NCBI GenBank assembly: GCA_003223315.1
Contig: QHYR01000104.1
Location: forward strand, 1-38,604
Direction: 5' to 3'
From: Acidobacteriota bacterium
Lineage (GTDB): Bacteria > Acidobacteriota > Terriglobia > Acidiferrales > UBA7541
DNA: 38,604 nucleotides
This document shows positions 9,537 through 19,689 of this stretch, piece after piece. How positions within the stretch are numbered: the stretch's first letter is position 1; every line of letters begins with the position of its first letter. The position numbers and the translations under genes were made by a program. Below the pieces are notes generated by a model. The model was not told the DNA's origin. It was given only the letters and a program-made list of their open reading frames with translations, and searched no databases.

Positions 9537-12500
9537 TTAAAAGTTCAACTTCAAGCCGAATTGAATATGGCGCGGACCGCCTGCCCCGAGTACAGGGTTC
9601 GTTACGTCCGGGGTAGCACAGGAACAACCAAACGATCCCCTCGTCGGGTCCGTGTTGGCGGGAACTGTGAGATCCGTACGGTTGAACAGATTGAAGAACT
9701 CCACCCGGAACTGGGCGCTATACCTTTCCTTTAGAGTCCAAAGCTTGGAGACTGAAAAGTCTACGTTGTAATAGTTCGGGCTGAGAAAGATGTTGCGGCC
9801 CGCATCACCTTCGGTTCCATACGCGGGAGGAGTAAGGATGCCCCCATTTTGCGCGTAGCAGCCAAGGTCCGAGAGTGCGGCAAGGGCCAGTTGGCCGTTT
9901 GACGTGGTGGGGCCGCCGTAGGGCGCCGTCGCTGCGGCCCCGCACACTGCCGTGGCGGTGGGGCTCGTGGCTCCCGTGAATTTAGGAATGCCCCGCAGGG
10001 ATGCGCCGTTTACGACTTGGGGTGGACCGGAGGTGAAGGCCGAGCGAGGCCCGGTGTAATTCCACAACTGAAGGGCGCCGCCGATATTAGGATTTGCATT
10101 GTGTTCGCCGGTCCCGACGAGGTCTTTTTGTTTAGCAGTGTTGGGGAACCAGGGCACGCCATTCTGGGCAACCAAGATGCCACTGAGCGCCCAGCCTTGG
10201 AGCATCTGTCCCGGGGACTTTATGCCAGGGATCTGGTAGGTCGTCGAGAAAGTGAAGCGATGCCGAATGTCGTTATTGCTGTTACCGTAAAGCAGACTAT
10301 CGCCGATCTCGTTGGGTGGCAAGGTGAACTGGCTTGGGCTCCGTGCGGAGGCGTCGTCGAGAGCATGGCCATAGGTGTAACCAGCAAGGAATGTGAGCCC
10401 GTGTGAGGTCCGCTCGTTCACCGTGACTTGCAGGGCATTGTATCTGGAAATTGCCCCGTTCCCGAGTTGAATTATGTAGTTCAGGTACGGGAATTTCTGG
10501 GCGTAGGGCGAGGCTGCAGCTTCATTGGCCGGCAAGGCGTTTTGGACGGCTCCATTTTTGCCGCAGTGGTTGTATGCGGGAGCACTGGCGATGCAATAGG
10601 CCGCTGGGCTGATTCCCCCTGGGATCAGTGGGCTCGGATTATTCCAACCCGAGCCGAGCGGCGGTTGGTTAACGTCAATTTCTGATTGTTCGTTAAAGCC
10701 GCGGTTGCCGACATATGCCACCGCCACAGTCAAATTATTGGTGATGGCGCGTTGGACGTCCACATTCCACTCGATCGCACCAGGTTCACGGAAGTTGGGG
10801 TCAACGTTATTGGTGGAGCAGGGTACGCCGGAATTTGGTACGCCATTAACGGTAGCCGTGAGCGGCGTGCAGGTGACCCCAGTATAGTTAGTGCCACCAA
10901 CGTTCTGCACGGCGTTACCGGGGAAAATGGGGTTTGATGCCGAGTTGTTCTGCCAACCCGGTTGAAGCTGGGAGGTAGCTAGGCTTACTTGGTCTATAGA
11001 GTGAAGGTTTGCTGGCGTGCCGCTGGTGTTGAGAGCGATGCTCGGTATATTGGCTCCGAAGGGAACCGTGCCGACGGTGGTCTCCATCGTTGCCGCGACT
11101 CTAAGGATGCTGGCTCCAGCGCGGACTACGGTCTTGCCATTGCCATTGACGTCCCAAGCTACACCCAAGCGCGGCATAATTTCTCTGTGATCGGGCGTAA
11201 AGAGGGGGAGAGGCTGGCCCGGACCAACCTGTTGTACCGCCGAGGCGGTAAGCGGATTCACACTTGGATTGAAGCCGCCAATGTAGTTATTCCGCTCGAC
11301 CGCATCTTGCACGAAGGGTGCGTACCAGTGGGCCCGAACGCTCGTTGTAGGATCACCCAATAGAATCGCGCCACTATTCGGGATGCCCTGGAGGAAGTTT
11401 GTCAAGTTGCTGAAATCGAGCTGGCCTTGGGACTGGTCATAAGTGCTCCCGTCAAAAATGATGTCCACATAATCAAAACCAAACTTGAAGGCGTGCTTGC
11501 CGCGCAGATACGAGACGCTTTCCAACAAACTGAAATCGCCTTCCGGCCCAACGACACTCTGCCGATTGCCACTGCCCAAGAAGAAGCCGTTGTTCCCTCC
11601 GCCGAAACTATCGAAGGTGATTTGTGGGATGCCGCCACTTTGTACATTCGGATACGTTCCCGGTACGACGCCGGTGAACATGCCATAGCCGTTCGGCCAG
11701 GGGTTTGCCGGAACGAGATTAACATCTGCAGGAAGAGTCAAAACGTATACCGTGGTGTAGCCCATTCTCAGGTCGTTCAGCCAAGTCGAATTCGGAGTCC
11801 AAGTCCAAGCCCCATCGTACAGTACGGCCTTGTTGGTCACGTTAAGTTCCGCTTGAGGGGACGCTTCCCCGGCGAAGCTATTCGTGATTTGAACCGACCC
11901 AGCTTTAAAAAACAGCCCACTGAAATGGTGGTGTTGGCCGAGGACATAATCACCCTTGTGGCGCTCGCAACGTACGGGAAGACGTTCTCAAATGGGGAGG
12001 ATGCCGGCGTTACTGTACAGGGGGCAGGGTCGCTCGATTGATAATGGCTTAGGCCGGCCAATAGCGCGCTGAGATTAGTCACTGGAGGATTGGCAGCGGG
12101 ATTCGCCAAGTTCAAAGCCTTAATCGCATTACACGTGTCCGGCATACTGATGCCTGCTCCCAGGCCCGGTACAGACGTTGGGACCTGGAGCACGCTTACG
12201 TCCCCCAGGGTGGTACGCAAACCTTCGTAGTCGGCAAACCAGAAGAGCTTGTCCTTGATGATGCGCCCCCCGACCGCTCCACCGAATTGCTCCAGGGTTG
12301 CTGGCGTGACCGGGCTTACCCCAGGGGTAGAGAAATAGTTACCTGCGTCCGTGGCGCTAGCATTGCGCCCAAACGCGTAAGCCGTACCGTGGAGACTGTT
12401 GGTGCCCGACTTCACCCCGACGTTTATGATTGCGCCGTCCTTCCACCCGTATTCCGCCTTGGGAACCTCCTCGGTATTGAATTCCTGGATGGCGTCGAGG

Positions 12501-13201
12501 GGCAGAAGGGAGCTTCCATCTCCAGTGCGTGAAAAGCCCATCAGAGTGCCGCTATTGCCGCCGCTCGAGCTGATTTCAGGGATGCCGTCTATGACGACGG
12601 TGTCATTCCCCCCGCGCCGGCCGTTCGTACTGGCGGAGCTGGGCTTGCCTCCTACTGAGGTAACCACTCCCGGACGGAGTTGGAGTAAGCGCTCAAAGTT
12701 ACGGCCATTCAAAGGCAGCGCATTAACGGTCTGGTTGCTGATGGTTCCACCCAAGGTGGCATCGGTGGTATCGATGGCCGGAACTTCTCCAGTCACGGTG
12801 ACGGTCTGGGTTTGCTCGCCGGGCTGCACTACCAAATCCACACGAATATTTTGACCTACTTCCACCAAGACTCCGCTGTGCTCCTCGGTCCGGAAACCTT
12901 TGGCCTCGGCACGGACCGTGTACGTGCCAGGGTTCAGGTTGTTCGCCACGTACTGCCCGGCGCTATCGGAGATCAAGACTCGGTTGACGCCGCGTGCCAC
13001 GTCGATCAGCGTCACCGTGGCACCAGCGATGGCGCCGCCGGTTTGGTCAAACACGCCGCCCTGAATGCCGCCCTGACTATTTTGTGAAAACGCAGGCAGA
13101 CAGAGGAGTGGCAGCATGATGACTGTCGCTGTCAGCACCGGCGAAAATTTCTTAGCGTTTCTCCACTGCGACTTCATGAAACGGAACACTGGAGAAGTCA
13201 T
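9537..13201 (-). CDS. Second Oar-like TonB-dependent receptor, split by an apparent -1 frameshift near 11951-11960
   Basis: N-terminal half in ORF 11837-13237 (GGIQGGVFDQTGGAIAGATVTL, LPLNGRNFERLLQLRPG); C-terminal half in ORF 9537-11840 (ends HIQFGLKLNF). The alternate frame reads KGDYVLGQHHHFSGLFFKAGSVQITNSFAGEASPQAELNVTNKAV across the junction. Confidence 0.85.
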
Positions 13202-13250
13202 AGGAGATATCCTCCGCTCATTTTTCCCTGAAGGCACAGCGCGGTACGGA

Positions 13251-14141
13251 TCAGCCGAATCGCCGATAATGAGTCGTCGTGGTGCGGGGCGCCCTCTTCA
13301 TTGTTTTCATCTTCTTGATGTACTCGGGGTATGTCGTTTCCGCACCACCCAAGGCGGACTCCAGAGGCAAGCCGTACTCGATCGCAAAATCGCTGAGAGA
13401 GTCATTCTGCCCAGGAAGAAAACTTGGAACGGAACCTGCTGGCAGTAGCGTCCCCTCCGCAGGGATTTCGCAATGCTGCGTAGCAGTCACCTGGTTCGGG
13501 GCATAGACCCAACTGGACTCGCGAATGTAAGGCTCCGTCAAATAGACCGGGTCGTCAATAATCATGGTGATCGTCAAAATGTTACCGTAGCGATTGATCA
13601 GCGAGGTGACCGCGGCCTTGGAACTGCGGATAGCCCCAGTCCGGGTAAGAAAACCCTCCTTGAAATGGTCGGTGGTGTACACCAGGGTATCCTTGTCTTG
13701 CCATTTGCCTGTCGAAAACCCCTGATATGTTCTAAGTGCATAATCCGGAGGGTGTGGGCGACCATCCATCCAAATCGTTTGATCAAGCCATGCCGTGTGC
13801 AGGTGGTACGCAACGATCTGCTGTGTTGCACTATCCAATTCCTGGTAGATGTATAACTGCGAAGGGGCGACACGCAATCCGAGGTCAGCGGGCCAATAGC
13901 AGCGGCCATTTTCCGGGAGAGCATCCTGGTCGGGGGTCCAACTTTCTGCCCTCAACAGACCCACTTCATTCAGGGGGATTCCGGTATAGTCACCGATGTC
14001 CCTATTATCGTTGTAGATCCTGGGCGACCACTCCCCATTCAGATCTACCTGGGCCCAGGCTGACCGACTCGCTAACATCGTCAGCAAGGGCAGCAGCAAC
14101 CAAAGGTCTTTCATTTTCCAGTCGACTTTTGCGAATCTCAT
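13251..14141 (-). CDS. Secreted uncharacterised protein, divergent member of the 'DLxGxW' family (copy 4)
   Basis: Signal peptide then VDLNGEWSPRIYND; TMIIDDPVYLTEPYIRESSW. Confidence 0.75.
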   Translation of the reverse strand: MRFAKVDWKMKDLWLLLPLLTMLASRSAWAQVDLNGEWSPRIYNDNRDIGDYTGIPLNEVGLLRAESWTPDQDALPENGRCYWPADLGLRVAPSQLYIYQELDSATQQIVAYHLHTAWLDQTIWMDGRPHPPDYALRTYQGFSTGKWQDKDTLVYTTDHFKEGFLTRTGAIRSSKAAVTSLINRYGNILTITMIIDDPVYLTEPYIRESSWVYAPNQVTATQHCEIPAEGTLLPAGSVPSFLPGQNDSLSDFAIEYGLPLESALGGAETTYPEYIKKMKTMKRAPRTTTTHYRRFG

Positions 14142-14163
14142 GCGCTCTTTCTCCTGCGAAAAC

Positions 14164-15060
14164 CTAGCGGGGCTCGTCAACCCGACACGGCGTGGGATCC
14201 CATCCTGAACCGTCCGGAATCTTCTTGAAATGCGAGTGCATGATATAAGGCTCTATGAGGTATTGAGGATCGTTGACCACCGTTGTTACAAACATCCAGG
14301 TCTGGCCAGCATAAGTGAAGCGGTTAAAGTATTCTTCCAACCTCGCGTTGCCACTGTAAGGAATGCCATTCTTACGCAGATATCCCGGCCGCATAAGTGT
14401 CGTGGTCACCTTGAGGTAATTTCTCGGCACTGGTTTGTAATCTTCCTCCCGGTCTTGCCGGTTTGCGCCGGTGTTGCCGACAGGAAGCTGATTCTCATAC
14501 TCTGGCCCGCCTTGGCCTACAGGTCCCCCACCGCCTACTCGCTGGACAATCGGTTCGTTTTCCTCCCCCCAACGGGCCACCGAATATCCTTGCCATTCAG
14601 GTGCTAGGTTTTCCGGTGCCGAGCCACCAAAATGCAATAGGCGAGTCTGCGTCCCAGAATCTGTATCGATGCGCAGCGTATTGTCGTCCTGCCAATAAAT
14701 GTGCAGCCGCCCCGGAACGTACATGATAGCGGCGGCACCATATGACTTGCATTGATTACCCGCAGTCTGGTCGTTGACGGGTTCCCAAGCGTTTGCGGTC
14801 CTACGACCCTCGGCATTGAGAGGAACATCCACGTAGTCGCCCTTGTCCGGTACGACCATGCGGTAGCGCCAATCTTCGGTGACCACCGATACCCAATATC
14901 CGGTGAAATCCTTCAGCGCAGTCGCTCGCGGTGTTCCTGTGGGGGAGGCATTATTCCTGATCTGACCACTGAGATTAGCCGCAACCACCAGCGACAACCC
15001 GGCTACAAACAAGAACATTCGGCCGGTTCGCAGCGTGACACTTCCCGACTGCATTTCCAT
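14164..15060 (-). CDS. Secreted uncharacterised protein, divergent member of the same family (copy 5)
   Basis: LKDFTGYWVSVVTEDWRYRM, VVNDPQYLIEPYIMHSHFKKIPDGSGWDPTPC; adjacent to copy 4. Confidence 0.75.
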   Translation of the reverse strand: MEMQSGSVTLRTGRMFLFVAGLSLVVAANLSGQIRNNASPTGTPRATALKDFTGYWVSVVTEDWRYRMVVPDKGDYVDVPLNAEGRRTANAWEPVNDQTAGNQCKSYGAAAIMYVPGRLHIYWQDDNTLRIDTDSGTQTRLLHFGGSAPENLAPEWQGYSVARWGEENEPIVQRVGGGGPVGQGGPEYENQLPVGNTGANRQDREEDYKPVPRNYLKVTTTLMRPGYLRKNGIPYSGNARLEEYFNRFTYAGQTWMFVTTVVNDPQYLIEPYIMHSHFKKIPDGSGWDPTPCRVDEPR

Positions 15061-15086
15061 TTTGGTCTCTCAGGTCGAAGCACCCG

Positions 15087-15479
15087 CTACTCAGAATTAC
15101 CTTCCCACTTCCAGCCGTCCGCCGGCCGCTCTATTTTCCCCAGCAGCATTCTATGGTCTCCAGCAACACGCCCGGGTTGGCCCGTGATGATGACGTGATC
15201 ACCTGGCCGGAGAGTGTTTCTGGTCACGCCTTTCTCGGAGAACTGCGTCGGCGCAGCACCCTCAACCACCCAGAGCTGTAGGTCGCCTTTTTCGTCAGGG
15301 GCCTCCACCTTCATGAAGGAGTGCGGATTGCGCCATATAAATTCCTTCAAGGTTCCTTCGATTCTTACGGTCTTGCCATGGACGTAAGTCGCAGAAGCAG
15401 CGTGATGCGCGAAAGTCGCACCGCTGGCCAACGTCAGAAGGACCACAGCGCTCAACCAGACTAGCAACCCAAATTTCAT
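15087..15479 (-). CDS. DUF6152-like small exported protein
   Basis: Signal peptide ...GATFAHHAASATYVHGKTVRIEGTLKEFIWRNPHSFMKVEAPDEKGDLQLWVVEGAAP; RBS aggag. Confidence 0.8.
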   Translation of the reverse strand: MKFGLLVWLSAVVLLTLASGATFAHHAASATYVHGKTVRIEGTLKEFIWRNPHSFMKVEAPDEKGDLQLWVVEGAAPTQFSEKGVTRNTLRPGDHVIITGQPGRVAGDHRMLLGKIERPADGWKWEGNSE

Positions 15480-15547
15480 AACGATCTCCTGGACTGGGCT
15501 AGAGTCTGCTCACCGTAAATTTCAAACCGGCAGCCAATGAAGCGCCC

Positions 15548-16594
15548 TTAATTACCTTCATGATTTCCGTGAGGGTTCTCTTTGCTGGTGAGACTCCTGT
15601 AAGCTGCTTCCACAAACATATCCGTTGTCCACTTGCCCGTAGTGCTGCCATAAATCGGATCGTAATCTCGCGTCGGTTTGGCCGCCTTCACCTGCTCGAG
15701 TGTCATACCCCTCTTTATCATATCCTGAATGCGGTCCCGAACGATGGTCACCATCTGCTGGTACACAGCCACATCGGCGGCGTCACAGAGCCCTCCGTGG
15801 CCTGGGATTACCATGGTGCCCCCCTCCATGTGGTCCGCAGGAACGACCATCTGCTTGAGGCGATTGAGGCCTTCGAGGACTCCTTGAATACTCCCACCGC
15901 TTTTCAAGTCGATGATCGGGTATTCTGTGGGATCGAAAATATCGCCGGTGCTAATCACATCGGAGCGGCGAAAGAGCACGATGCTGTTGCCGTCCGTGGT
16001 TGCCGGTTGATGAAATATCTGCACGGCTTCACCATTAAAATGCAAATTCTTCTGGGGTACCGAATACGTGTCGCTTGGCCACCCCCCTTCGGGTGTGGGA
16101 GCAGCCTGGCCTGTAGGAGCGCTCATCCTGTCAAGAACAGTTACGTAGGCAAGGATATACGCCCCGGTTGTCCCCCTTCCCAGGGGTCGGCCTACTTTCC
16201 CAATGTTTTCGTTACCACCGGTATGATCGTCTCTCTCGTCGGTATTAATGATGTAGGCGATCGGCTTTTTGGATAACGGACGGACGGTTTCGATCACCTT
16301 ATCACTCATCGTTGCCAGTCCCGCATCAACCAATAGGATTCCTTCATCACCCGCCTGCACCGTGATGTTGCCGCCGGCGCCTACCAGCATGCTGACGTTG
16401 CCTTGGACCGGCAGAAGGCGGACCTGGCCGCCAGTCGTGTTCCGATCTTGTGTGGTAGTGTTGGGAGCGGCGTTCTGAGGGCCACGGTTCCGCGCTTCCT
16501 GAGCGTAAGTGATGTCAACGGAAGCAACTGTACCGAGAAAAAACATACTCGACACAATACACATCCGTCGCGACTTAGCTGACAGGCCCTTCAT
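15548..16594 (-). CDS. Exported MBL-fold protein with non-canonical metal motif
   Basis: EGILLVDAGLATMSDKVIE, INTDERDDHTGGNENIG (canonical HxHxDH is DERDDH), STGDIFD, VIPGHGG. Confidence 0.8.
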   Translation of the reverse strand: MKGLSAKSRRMCIVSSMFFLGTVASVDITYAQEARNRGPQNAAPNTTTQDRNTTGGQVRLLPVQGNVSMLVGAGGNITVQAGDEGILLVDAGLATMSDKVIETVRPLSKKPIAYIINTDERDDHTGGNENIGKVGRPLGRGTTGAYILAYVTVLDRMSAPTGQAAPTPEGGWPSDTYSVPQKNLHFNGEAVQIFHQPATTDGNSIVLFRRSDVISTGDIFDPTEYPIIDLKSGGSIQGVLEGLNRLKQMVVPADHMEGGTMVIPGHGGLCDAADVAVYQQMVTIVRDRIQDMIKRGMTLEQVKAAKPTRDYDPIYGSTTGKWTTDMFVEAAYRSLTSKENPHGNHEGN

Positions 16595-16946
16595 TCTCCC
16601 AATGCCTGATGTTCGTGGAATTTCTGGCGAGATGGTGCACCGGGCGCGAATCGAATGTCAAGAGGTGAATTCGGAGGCGAGAGGCCCTGGACGAAAATGG
16701 CCTTGAAAGGCGAGTGGACCGGCTTGGGCGGTCCGCTGCATCGGGTGCGCAGGCGCGCGCGAAGGGGCCACGCATACCAACCTTGACATGCGGTAAGAGC
16801 CTATGTTAACTCGTGCGCGCTTCGCGTATAAGTTTTGACATCCCGTGGTTGCAGAGAACAGACGGAAAGCATGGCAGAGATGAGATTTCGCATGAATTCT
16901 CATTTCGCTTTCTGCGAAACGTGAACAGGTTATCCTTACTAGCGGT

Positions 16947-17876
16947 ATGAGGATTCCTTCCATGAACACAGAAAAGCAGACGGTGCGGTGGCGGTCAACG
17001 GAAATCGCGATCTTCACGACGCTGTGCTTAGGTTTGTTCGCTAAACCGTGTGCAATGCGGGGTCAAGGCGCGGCGGTAGCCACTCCACCGCCTACAGTGG
17101 TAGATAAGATAACTGATGATTTGTACGTGATCCGAGGCGAGGGCGGGAACACATCTGTATTCCTGACCGACGAGGGCATTATTCTGGTGGACACCAAATT
17201 CGAGCGGGACCATGACGACTTGGTCCGTCGAGTCTCAGCCCTGAGCAACAAACCGATTAGGTATGCTATCAACACGCACCCACATAGTGACCATACCGGC
17301 GGCAATGCACTGCTGTCGCCCGCGGTGGTCGTCGCTCACAAAAACGCACTCACCGACATGGTTAAAGGCAGGATGCCAGGGTTGCCGCAGATTACTTTTG
17401 GAGACGATATCGGTATCAACTTGGGCGGAAAGCAAGTTGTTGGTTATCATTTCGGGCGCTGCCACACCGATGGCGACACGTTCGTGTATTTTCCGGCGCT
17501 GAAGGTTCTGGCGACGGGCGATTGCATCACTACCGGCAATGGCCAAGGCGTCCCCAATCCGCCGACTTCCAGTCGCATCAATATCGATTACAACAACGGG
17601 GGCAGCTTTGTGGAAGCCCTCGCTACCATCGATCAGGCATTGAAACTGGATTTCGACGTGGTGGTTCCCGGGCATGGACCGCTTGTGAAAAAAGCGGATG
17701 TGGTCCGGTGGCGCAGCGGCCTTGAGCGTTTGCGAAATCGCGTTAGTGCCGTGCTTCACGAAAGCAAAGGCAAGCAGGACGTTTCAGAGGTGCTGGTGAA
17801 GGAATTCGAGTGGGATCCCGCGGGCAATCCTCTTCGCAACGTTCTGGACGGTTTAATCAAAGAGTTAAAGCCGTAG
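16947..17876 (+). CDS. Exported MBL-fold metallohydrolase
   Basis: EGIILVDTKFERDHDDLVRRV, INTHPHSDHTGGNALL, GRCHTDGDTFVYFP, ATGDCI, VVPGHGPL. Confidence 0.88.
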   Translation: MRIPSMNTEKQTVRWRSTEIAIFTTLCLGLFAKPCAMRGQGAAVATPPPTVVDKITDDLYVIRGEGGNTSVFLTDEGIILVDTKFERDHDDLVRRVSALSNKPIRYAINTHPHSDHTGGNALLSPAVVVAHKNALTDMVKGRMPGLPQITFGDDIGINLGGKQVVGYHFGRCHTDGDTFVYFPALKVLATGDCITTGNGQGVPNPPTSSRINIDYNNGGSFVEALATIDQALKLDFDVVVPGHGPLVKKADVVRWRSGLERLRNRVSAVLHESKGKQDVSEVLVKEFEWDPAGNPLRNVLDGLIKELKP

Positions 17877-18037
17877 TCCCTTATCAGGACGCGCTGGCTG
17901 CAGGATATTCGGGCGAAGTTTTAACCTGCAAGTCAAAGCTTGTTCGAAATCCACGGATGGCGGATTAACGGGATGGAGCCCTCTTGCAACTGGCGCTAGG
18001 ATTCAGCCCACAATTTGTTGGCGGACGCCGAAACTCC

Positions 18038-18856
18038 TCAGCTATGCGGCTCGAAACCTGCCTCTTTAAAGATGGCCTGCGCGTCCGGTGACACCAGGTA
18101 CTGCAGGAGCGCCTTCGCGGCTGCGGGGTCACTTGCGTGGGCGGAGATGAATCCGACGATCGCGGTGGGCGTGCAGATCTTCCGCGGCAGAGGTCCGACG
18201 ATGCTGATCTTGTCCTTGCTGGGGAGCATATCGCTCAGGAAGAGCATGGCAATGTCCACGTCTCCGCCCTCAAGCAATTTCTCAATGGAGCGCACACCGC
18301 CGGTAGCTGGGTCAAAACAGGTGGAATTGGCGGAGTACTTGGTATTGCCGGCACAGAGCTTACTCTTCGCCGCGATCTGGTCCGCTATACCGAGCTTGGT
18401 AATCGCCTCGGTAGGTCCCTGCCCAGCTGTCGTGAAGTCGGGGTCCTCATATCCGATGGACTTCGCGGCGAGGAGTGCTTTTTTAACCGCAGCCGGCGTG
18501 GAAATATCGGGCTTGGGCGCACCTTTTGGCACGGCCACGGCTGTGTAATAACTGGCCACCAGTGTTTCGCTGCTGGGGATGACGCTGCCCGAGGTGAGCG
18601 CTCCGGTGATGGGCGCGACGATGAGCGAAACGTCAAGAGGTTCGCCTTTCGCAACCGATTGTGTGGAGGTTCGACCTGTGCCGTAAGTTACTTTTACTTT
18701 GTAGCCGGTCTTGGATTCCAAGGCGGGGAGTATTTTGTCCAGCGTTCTGCGGGTCGGTCCCGGTGCCAGCAGAGTGATCTCAGTCTGGGCCTTCGCCCTA
18801 ACCGAATTGCCAAATATAAGCGCCACAACGAAAATCGTGGAAAGCAAATATTTCAT
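18038..18856 (-). CDS. Molybdate-type ABC transporter substrate-binding protein (ModA-like), orphan
   Basis: MKYLLSTIFVVALIFGNSVRAKAQTEITLLAPGPTRRTLDKILPALESKTGYKVKVTYGT; ATG at 18856. No modB/modC in the window. Confidence 0.75.
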   Translation of the reverse strand: MKYLLSTIFVVALIFGNSVRAKAQTEITLLAPGPTRRTLDKILPALESKTGYKVKVTYGTGRTSTQSVAKGEPLDVSLIVAPITGALTSGSVIPSSETLVASYYTAVAVPKGAPKPDISTPAAVKKALLAAKSIGYEDPDFTTAGQGPTEAITKLGIADQIAAKSKLCAGNTKYSANSTCFDPATGGVRSIEKLLEGGDVDIAMLFLSDMLPSKDKISIVGPLPRKICTPTAIVGFISAHASDPAAAKALLQYLVSPDAQAIFKEAGFEPHS

Positions 18857-18901
18857 GCGTTTCACGGAGTCCTCCTCTCCAAAGGGCGCAACTGTCGGCT
18901 C

Positions 18902-18941
18902 GTGGCAGTGCTTATATACCAAGCGCAACGAGCGCTGCCAC
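18902..18941. promoter_or_regulatory. Inverted repeat around a TATATAAG-type promoter upstream of the ModA-like gene
   Basis: Arms gtggcagtgc (18902-18911) and gcgctgccac (18932-18941), 9/10 complementary, flanking cttatatacc. Confidence 0.35.
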
Positions 18942-19103
18942 ACTTTTTGCGTCAGTGACAGCATCCTGTCTCGAACTCGTGAACGCAGGCGAAAGAAACC
19001 CGTTTCAGGGATGTCGCAGGGGGGTGTATAGTGCGGCCAGCTAAGACGGAATTTCCGGCACCACTAACACACACATATTTTCTGAGCATGGAGGCAAGGG
19101 CAA

Positions 19104-19502
19104 ATGAGAAATAGGCTCATGACTGCGGCTTTGATTATCAGCCTAATGGTCGTTTCGATTCCCCTATCCGCGCACCACGGTAACGCGGCGTTTGACACCG
19201 GGAAAAAAGTTACCGTGAAAGGAAATGTGACGGAATGGACCTGGGGGAATCCTCATATCTACTTGAAGATAGATGTGAAGGACGAAAAGGGTAACGTCGC
19301 GCATTGGGTTGCTGAGGCGAGTAATCCGGCTGCCATGATGAGCCGTGGCTGGAATGTCCGGGATGTCAAAGTGGGGGACGAGGTCACTTTGACGATGATC
19401 GTTGCCAAGAATGGCGCGCCCGTAGGCCGTGTTCAGCAGCTTGTTCTAGCCGACGGCAGGAAGTTAGGCGGGGACGCTGGAAACGCGGCGACGGAACGTT
19501 AG
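19104..19502 (+). CDS. DUF6152-like small exported protein
   Basis: PLSAHHGNAAFDTGKKVTVKGNVTEWTWGNPHIYLKIDVKDEKGNVAHWVAEASNPAAMMSRGW. Confidence 0.8.
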   Translation: MRNRLMTAALIISLMVVSIPLSAHHGNAAFDTGKKVTVKGNVTEWTWGNPHIYLKIDVKDEKGNVAHWVAEASNPAAMMSRGWNVRDVKVGDEVTLTMIVAKNGAPVGRVQQLVLADGRKLGGDAGNAATER

Positions 19503-19689
19503 TAAAAACTCAAAAAGAATACTGTCGATGACATTTGAGGTCCTCTGTACAGCAGTAGTTGTCTCGCGCAATGAACGGTTAGTCGAGCGATGCGGATAAC
19601 AGGACTGAGCGCGATTCTTCTCATTCTAGCTGCCATGGCGCAGTCTAATTCAAAGCTCTCATCTGCATTGTGGAGAGGATTTTGAAAAA

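Noticed and set aside
11940-11965. Programmed -1 ribosomal frameshift in the TonB receptor
   Set aside because: No X-XXY-YYZ slippery site or obvious stimulatory structure; a 1-nt deletion is simpler, especially given a similar lesion in ftsZ.
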